25,589 nt of DNA from Calditrichota bacterium (lineage in GTDB: Bacteria > Calditrichota > Calditrichia > RBG-13-44-9). Positions 21,827 to 25,589 of the stretch are shown piece after piece. The stretch is taken from contig JAJRXE010000006.1 in NCBI GenBank assembly GCA_024276455.1, positions 1-25,589 of the forward strand, read 5' to 3'. Both the position numbers and the translations under genes were made by a program. Below the pieces are notes generated by a model. It had not been told where the DNA came from. It saw only the letters and a program-made list of their open reading frames with translations, and did no database searches. Within the stretch, counting starts at the first letter, position 1; every line of letters begins with the position of its first letter.

Positions 21827-23200
21827 ATGAAAGAAAAGATCCTCATCGTCGAAGATGATCTGAATACATTAGAAGGATTAGCAGAAATTTTAACGGAGGA
21901 GAACTACTCCGTCACAAAAGCCCGTAATGGCAAAGAAGCCCTCGAGGCGTTCAGTAAAAATGGGTTTAACCTGGTACTCATCGATTATTTACTGCCGGAC
22001 AAAGACGGCATCGAAGTATCCAAAGCGATTATCGAACAGGTTCCGGAGATCAAAATCATCATGATGACCGCTTTCGGGTCGGTTAAAAACGCAGTGAATG
22101 CCATGAAATTGGGCATTTACGATTATTTAACCAAACCAATTGACCTGGATGAATTGTTAATCATCATCAAACGCGCTTTAAAAGAACAACAGTTAATCAT
22201 TGAGAATATTGATCTGAAGGATAAGCTCTCGGCCACCTACAGTTTCGAGAACATTATCGGTATCAGCGGTAAAATGCAGGAAGTGTTTCGGAAAGTGGTA
22301 AAAGTGGCGACTACCGATGCAACGGTGTTAATCCGGGGAGAGAGCGGAACCGGCAAGGAGTTGATTGCGCGAGCCATCCACTTTCAGAGTCACCGAAGAG
22401 ATCATGCCTTGGTGGAAATAAACTGTGCCTCCATTCCCGAAACTTTGCTGGAGAGTGAACTGTTCGGCCACGAAAAAGGGGCGTTTACCGGTGCTTACAA
22501 AAGCAAAAAAGGAAAGTTTGAAATTGCCAATCACGGTACGCTATTTTTAGATGAAATCGGGGAATTACCGTTGGGCGTCCAGGCGAAACTGTTGCGGGTG
22601 TTGCAGGAGAAGAAATTTACCCGGGTAGGCGGGGTGGAAAATATTGAAGTGGATGTCCGGTTGATTGCCGCCACAAATATCGATCTGGAAAAGGCCTTGA
22701 ATGAAGGCCGCTTCCGGGAAGATCTGTACTACCGTTTGAATGTGATTCCGATTTTTATTCCCCCGTTGCGAGAACGTCCCGAAGATATTGGACCGCTGAT
22801 CGACCACTTCATTCGCAAATACGCCCAAAAAAACCATCGTCCGGTAACAAAAATTTCTCCGGAAGCCCGGGATATTCTCTTAAAATACCACTGGCCAGGC
22901 AATGTCAGGGAACTGGAAAACGCCATCGAAAATGCGGTGGTCATGTCGGAGTCGGAAGTGATTAATGTCACCGATTTACCGGGGTATTTGCAGACGCCCC
23001 TTTCTCAGCAGGCCAGTTCACCCTATCCCAGTTTCATCGATGACGAGAATTTGAGTTACCGCGAGAAGATCGACCAGTTCGAACGCGAGATGATTCGTCA
23101 GGCGTTAATGGAATGTAACGGAAATAAAACTCAGGCGGCCAAGAAATTGGGTTTCACCATCCGCACCCTGCGGAATAAGATTAACAAATACAATCTCTAA
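21827..23200 (+). CDS. NtrC-family sigma-54-dependent response regulator
   Basis: A 457-residue activator. The receiver domain (1-120) has acidic pocket E9/D10/D11, phospho-acceptor D53 (LIDYLLPDKDG) and the TAFGS and KP switch residues. The AAA+ domain (about 143-375) has Walker A GESGTGKE (171-178), the sigma-54-contacting loop GAFTGA (218-223) and Walker B LFLDEIGEL. The C-terminal Fis-type helix-turn-helix is NKTQAAKKLGFTIRTLRNKI. It needs RpoN to open promoters, and its targets are not evident here. The adjacent kinase is the likely partner. The ribosome site is modest (GGGAA). The 59-bp gap from the kinase gene suggests one transcript. Confidence 0.95.
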   Translation: MKEKILIVEDDLNTLEGLAEILTEENYSVTKARNGKEALEAFSKNGFNLVLIDYLLPDKDGIEVSKAIIEQVPEIKIIMMTAFGSVKNAVNAMKLGIYDYLTKPIDLDELLIIIKRALKEQQLIIENIDLKDKLSATYSFENIIGISGKMQEVFRKVVKVATTDATVLIRGESGTGKELIARAIHFQSHRRDHALVEINCASIPETLLESELFGHEKGAFTGAYKSKKGKFEIANHGTLFLDEIGELPLGVQAKLLRVLQEKKFTRVGGVENIEVDVRLIAATNIDLEKALNEGRFREDLYYRLNVIPIFIPPLRERPEDIGPLIDHFIRKYAQKNHRPVTKISPEARDILLKYHWPGNVRELENAIENAVVMSESEVINVTDLPGYLQTPLSQQASSPYPSFIDDENLSYREKIDQFEREMIRQALMECNGNKTQAAKKLGFTIRTLRNKINKYNL

Positions 23201-23432
23201 TGATGCGGTTCCTTTTTTGTTTTAAATCCGGATTCCTTGTCCAGAAGAACAAATTCCCGGTTTTTTAGCTCATTCGGCCGGTGGTGGGAAAGGCCGTCTG
23301 GAGTTTGCAGAAGCTGCGAAAGAAAAATCGAACGCCTGAGGTATTCACATTGTTAAACAATTTTCTGCATCTTTAACTTGATTTTAAAAGAAGCATTCCT
23401 TCCCGGAACAAGTTGTTTTATCAAAAATAAAG
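23201..23432. other. Spacer after the response regulator gene
   Basis: No gene or good terminator seen. Small inverted repeats are AATCCGGATT (about 23225-23234), CGGCC/GGCCG around 23275-23297 and TTGTT-A-AACAA near 23350. The region leads into the sigma-28-like promoter. Confidence 0.4.
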
Positions 23433-23459
23433 TAAAGTTTGATTTATTCTTTTCGATAG
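23433..23459 (+). promoter_or_regulatory. Sigma-28 (FliA)-like promoter before the HDOD gene
   Basis: TAAAGTTT (23433-23440), exactly the sigma-28 -35 consensus, then 11 bases, then TTCGATAG (23452-23459) against the consensus GCCGATAA (5 of 8, including the CGATA core). Spacing is exact. The start would be near 23466, about 40 bases before the ATG. Confidence 0.45.
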
Positions 23460-23504
23460 TAATTATTGCCCTATTTTATAAGTTTTAAGAAACCAGAAAA
23501 GGCG

Positions 23505-24371
23505 ATGAATTATACGATTGACGACATTCTGGAGAGGATAGATAAACTACCCACCTTGAATTCCGTAGCTTTCGAGGTGATAAATCTCTGTTCGGAAGAT
23601 GAAATTTCGCTTTCGCAACTGGTGCGAGTCATTTCCAACGACCAGAGTCTGGCTTCGCAGGTGTTAAAGGTGGCGAATTCCAGCTATTTTAATTATCCCC
23701 GGAAAATTTATTCTCTGGAACGGGCTGTGGTGGTAATGGGCTTAAATTTATTGCGGGATATTGCTCTTTCCATTGCTATATTTAGTTTGTATAAAGGGTT
23801 GAAGGTGAACCGAAATTTCGATATGATTGCTTTCTGGGGACATACCCTAAAAACAGGATACGCAGCCCGGGTGTTAGCGGACCAGTTTGCTCCCGCTCAT
23901 AAAGATGTGCTTTACATTGGCGGTTTGCTTCACGATATTGGTAAGTTGGTGTTACTTAAAATATTGCAGGAAGACTACATCTTTGTGCTGGAAAAAAGCA
24001 AACAGGAAGAAGAACCGTTAATTGAAGTGGAGAGACAACTGTTGGGCTTCACCCATGCCGACATTGGAGGGGAGTTGCTGGATATGTGGAAGCTGCCCGA
24101 ATCGGTGGTGAGCATGGTTCAGTTGCATCATCTGGACGGGAACAGTATGAACGGACAGGCCCATCTGCCCTGGGGGCGGGTGGTGTATCTGGCCAATATT
24201 TTTGCCCATTTACTGGAGTCCGAAGAGCGTAATCTGGAAAAGGTGAATCAAATAGATCCCAATTTTACCAAACATTTTTCCTTCACCGATGGTGAGATTG
24301 CGCATATGGTGGAATTAATTGAAATTGAAATCGCTGAGAACCAGGATTTGATGAGTATTTTACAAGCGTAG
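23505..24371 (+). CDS. HDOD-domain signalling protein
   Basis: A 288-residue protein that is nearly all HDOD domain. It contains LPTLNSVAFEVINLCS, the diagnostic RVISNDQSLASQVLKVANSSYF, the SLERAVVVMGLNLLRDIALS helix pair, the HD-like LLHDIGKLVLL and a later HADIGGELLDMWKLPESV. HDOD proteins are usually signalling adaptors tied to chemotaxis, motility or cyclic-nucleotide control. Enzyme activity is generally not shown. I choose ATG 23505, with AAAAGG just upstream. The in-frame TTG at 23466 is about where transcription would begin. The next gene starts 3 bp after the stop, so the two form a unit. Confidence 0.92.
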   Translation: MNYTIDDILERIDKLPTLNSVAFEVINLCSEDEISLSQLVRVISNDQSLASQVLKVANSSYFNYPRKIYSLERAVVVMGLNLLRDIALSIAIFSLYKGLKVNRNFDMIAFWGHTLKTGYAARVLADQFAPAHKDVLYIGGLLHDIGKLVLLKILQEDYIFVLEKSKQEEEPLIEVERQLLGFTHADIGGELLDMWKLPESVVSMVQLHHLDGNSMNGQAHLPWGRVVYLANIFAHLLESEERNLEKVNQIDPNFTKHFSFTDGEIAHMVELIEIEIAENQDLMSILQA

Positions 24372-24374
24372 GAT

Positions 24375-25589
24375 ATGCAGTGGATGGATCAAAATAGCAA
24401 TATTTTCCATTATTTCGAGCACATTATTTCCGCTATTCGAGAAATGGAAAAGAATTCCGAGATTTTCTCGGAACTGAAAACCATTTCTCACGAGCTGGAA
24501 ATACTGGAGCAGTATGTAAAAAATACGCTTCAGACCCTGGAAAATAATTTTAATACCTATGTTTACCAGATTAACCTGCTCTCGGAACTGGTGGATTTTC
24601 AGCGCAGCGTCATGAATTTCAAAACCACCGAGAACATGCTGCTTTCGTTGTTCGATTTTTTGAATCGCAATCTCCACTTTGATCATGCCTTTATTGCGTT
24701 GAAATTGGAAGAATCGGAAGAAAAATACACCATTATTACCAACCGGAAGGAAGACCAGGAGCTGTACGAAAAATTTGTTGCGCATGAAGATCTGGGAATG
24801 ATTCGTAATCTGCTCCGGGAACGCGACATGGCTTACCTGATGGCCGATGTCCACCAGTTTTCCAGTCAGGAACTGCCCTGGCAGAGCCTGGGGGCAAAAT
24901 CGGTGATTCTGTTTCCGGTGAAGGTACGGGGCCGCTTTTTTGGCATGGGGTTTTTGGTGCGTCGGAAAAAACCGTTCGATTTAAGCGATCTGTCTTTTGT
25001 GAATCTGATCATCGGACTTATTTCCATGCTGGTGTACCTGCACTTTTACTCCTCCCGCTTAAAAACGCGTTTGTTCAAGCAGTTCCGCTACCGCAAAATG
25101 CTGGAAGAAGCCAAATATTCCGAATATCTGGAAAAAGGGCCTCTCTTTATTTTTACCCTTGACCCCCGCTTCATTATTTTACATGCCAATGCCCGGGCTA
25201 TTAAAAGTCTGCAAACCAGCGAAGATATGATTATAGGGGACAATTTCCTTGATTACATTCCCCGCGAGCATCGCAACGGCATGAAAAAAGTTCTGGCCAA
25301 CGCCGAAGAGGGGAAAGTGTTGTTCTACCGTTCTCCCATTGAAACGGATGACAAAATTCCCCGGGTATTTGAGTTTTACATCAGTCGGGTTGAGCTGCGC
25401 AACCATTTTAATTTGCTGTTGGTTTTTGCAGTCGATATGACCCAGCGCATTTACAAGGAAAACCTATTATGTCGCAACGAGGTGCTCGACGAATTGGACC
25501 AGTTCTCCCGGACGTTAATCGGAGAATCTAATAATTTACTGACGATCTTAATGCCGAACATCAGTTTGTTGCGCACTCAACTGGAAGAT
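24375..25589 (+). CDS. GAF-PAS sensor protein with degenerate kinase-like start (3' partial)
   Basis: Open from ATG 24375 to the window edge (405 residues so far). Residues 1-75 are a coiled coil (EMEKNSEIFSELKTI, LEILEQYVKNTLQTL). About 78-225 is a GAF-like domain (NMLLSLFDFLNRNLHFDHAFIAL, KSVILFPVKVRGRFFGMGFLV). About 250-365 is a PAS domain (LEKGPLFIFTLDPRFIILHANARA, NFLDYIPREHR). The last 28 residues (LIGESNNLLTILMPNISLLR) resemble the HDFNNLLT-type H-box of PAS-containing kinases, but Gly383 takes the place of the phospho-acceptor His. No membrane helix stands out, so it is probably cytoplasmic. It follows the HDOD gene by 3 bp and presumably works with it. The C-terminal domains lie outside the window. 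Confidence 0.75.
   Translation, partial: MQWMDQNSNIFHYFEHIISAIREMEKNSEIFSELKTISHELEILEQYVKNTLQTLENNFNTYVYQINLLSELVDFQRSVMNFKTTENMLLSLFDFLNRNLHFDHAFIALKLEESEEKYTIITNRKEDQELYEKFVAHEDLGMIRNLLRERDMAYLMADVHQFSSQELPWQSLGAKSVILFPVKVRGRFFGMGFLVRRKKPFDLSDLSFVNLIIGLISMLVYLHFYSSRLKTRLFKQFRYRKMLEEAKYSEYLEKGPLFIFTLDPRFIILHANARAIKSLQTSEDMIIGDNFLDYIPREHRNGMKKVLANAEEGKVLFYRSPIETDDKIPRVFEFYISRVELRNHFNLLLVFAVDMTQRIYKENLLCRNEVLDELDQFSRTLIGESNNLLTILMPNISLLRTQLED

Noticed and set aside
1..25589. CRISPR array, insertion sequence, integrase or prophage
   Set aside because: No regularly spaced repeats, no transposase or integrase motifs, and no phage genes; the only tandem repeats are protein-coding.

Overview
The window carries about 20 protein genes and one tRNA from a Gram-negative bacterium. 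Evidence for a Gram-negative envelope is an Omp85-type outer-membrane barrel with a terminal phenylalanine, a DUF3187 outer-membrane-like protein, Sec signal peptides and a sigma-54 activator. The gene mix (DUF3187, DUF4097, a bactofilin-like/Omp85 fusion, SpoIID/LytB in a non-sporulator context) resembles members of the FCB group, perhaps Calditrichota. That placement is inference from content, not from a marker gene. Housekeeping promoters look like TTGA(C/T)N-17-TA(A/T)A(A/C/T)T, and TTG and GTG starts are common.

Region 1 (1-2150): a small MerR-type regulator, a 448-bp leader, a DUF3187 outer-membrane protein, and tRNA-Pro(GGG) with its own promoter and a strong terminator.

Region 2 (2374-9896): a mostly tight forward run. 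It holds a DPM1-like GT2, Pcm, a DUF368 (PopT-type) polyprenyl-phosphate translocase, a divergent polysaccharide deacetylase, a GT4, a GT39-like membrane glycosyltransferase and a DUF72 protein. GT2, DUF368 and the GT39-like protein could form one lipid-linked sugar pathway: the GT2 would charge the polyprenyl carrier, the membrane enzyme would use the donor outside, and DUF368 would return the carrier.

Region 3 (9897-15082): Hsp20 with a terminator and a structured 350-bp spacer, then a three-gene envelope operon. The operon encodes a bactofilin-like beta-solenoid fused to an Omp85 barrel, a secreted protein made of four copies of an unrecognised ~115-residue domain, and a TNG-repeat DUF4097 protein. 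This is the most novel-looking part of the window.

Region 4 (15090-17914, minus strand): a SpoIID/LytB-domain protein without a visible signal peptide, followed by prfB with a canonical programmed +1 frameshift.

Region 5 (18232-25589): signal transduction. A promoter drives a peptide-type solute-binding protein with no transporter partners, a dCache-HAMP histidine kinase interrupted by a -1 frameshift, and an NtrC-family sigma-54 activator. After a 300-bp gap with a sigma-28-like promoter come an HDOD protein and a GAF-PAS protein that runs off the window. Its last residues look like a histidine-kinase H-box in which the phospho-acceptor histidine is missing.

No CRISPR array, insertion sequence, integrase or phage gene was seen.
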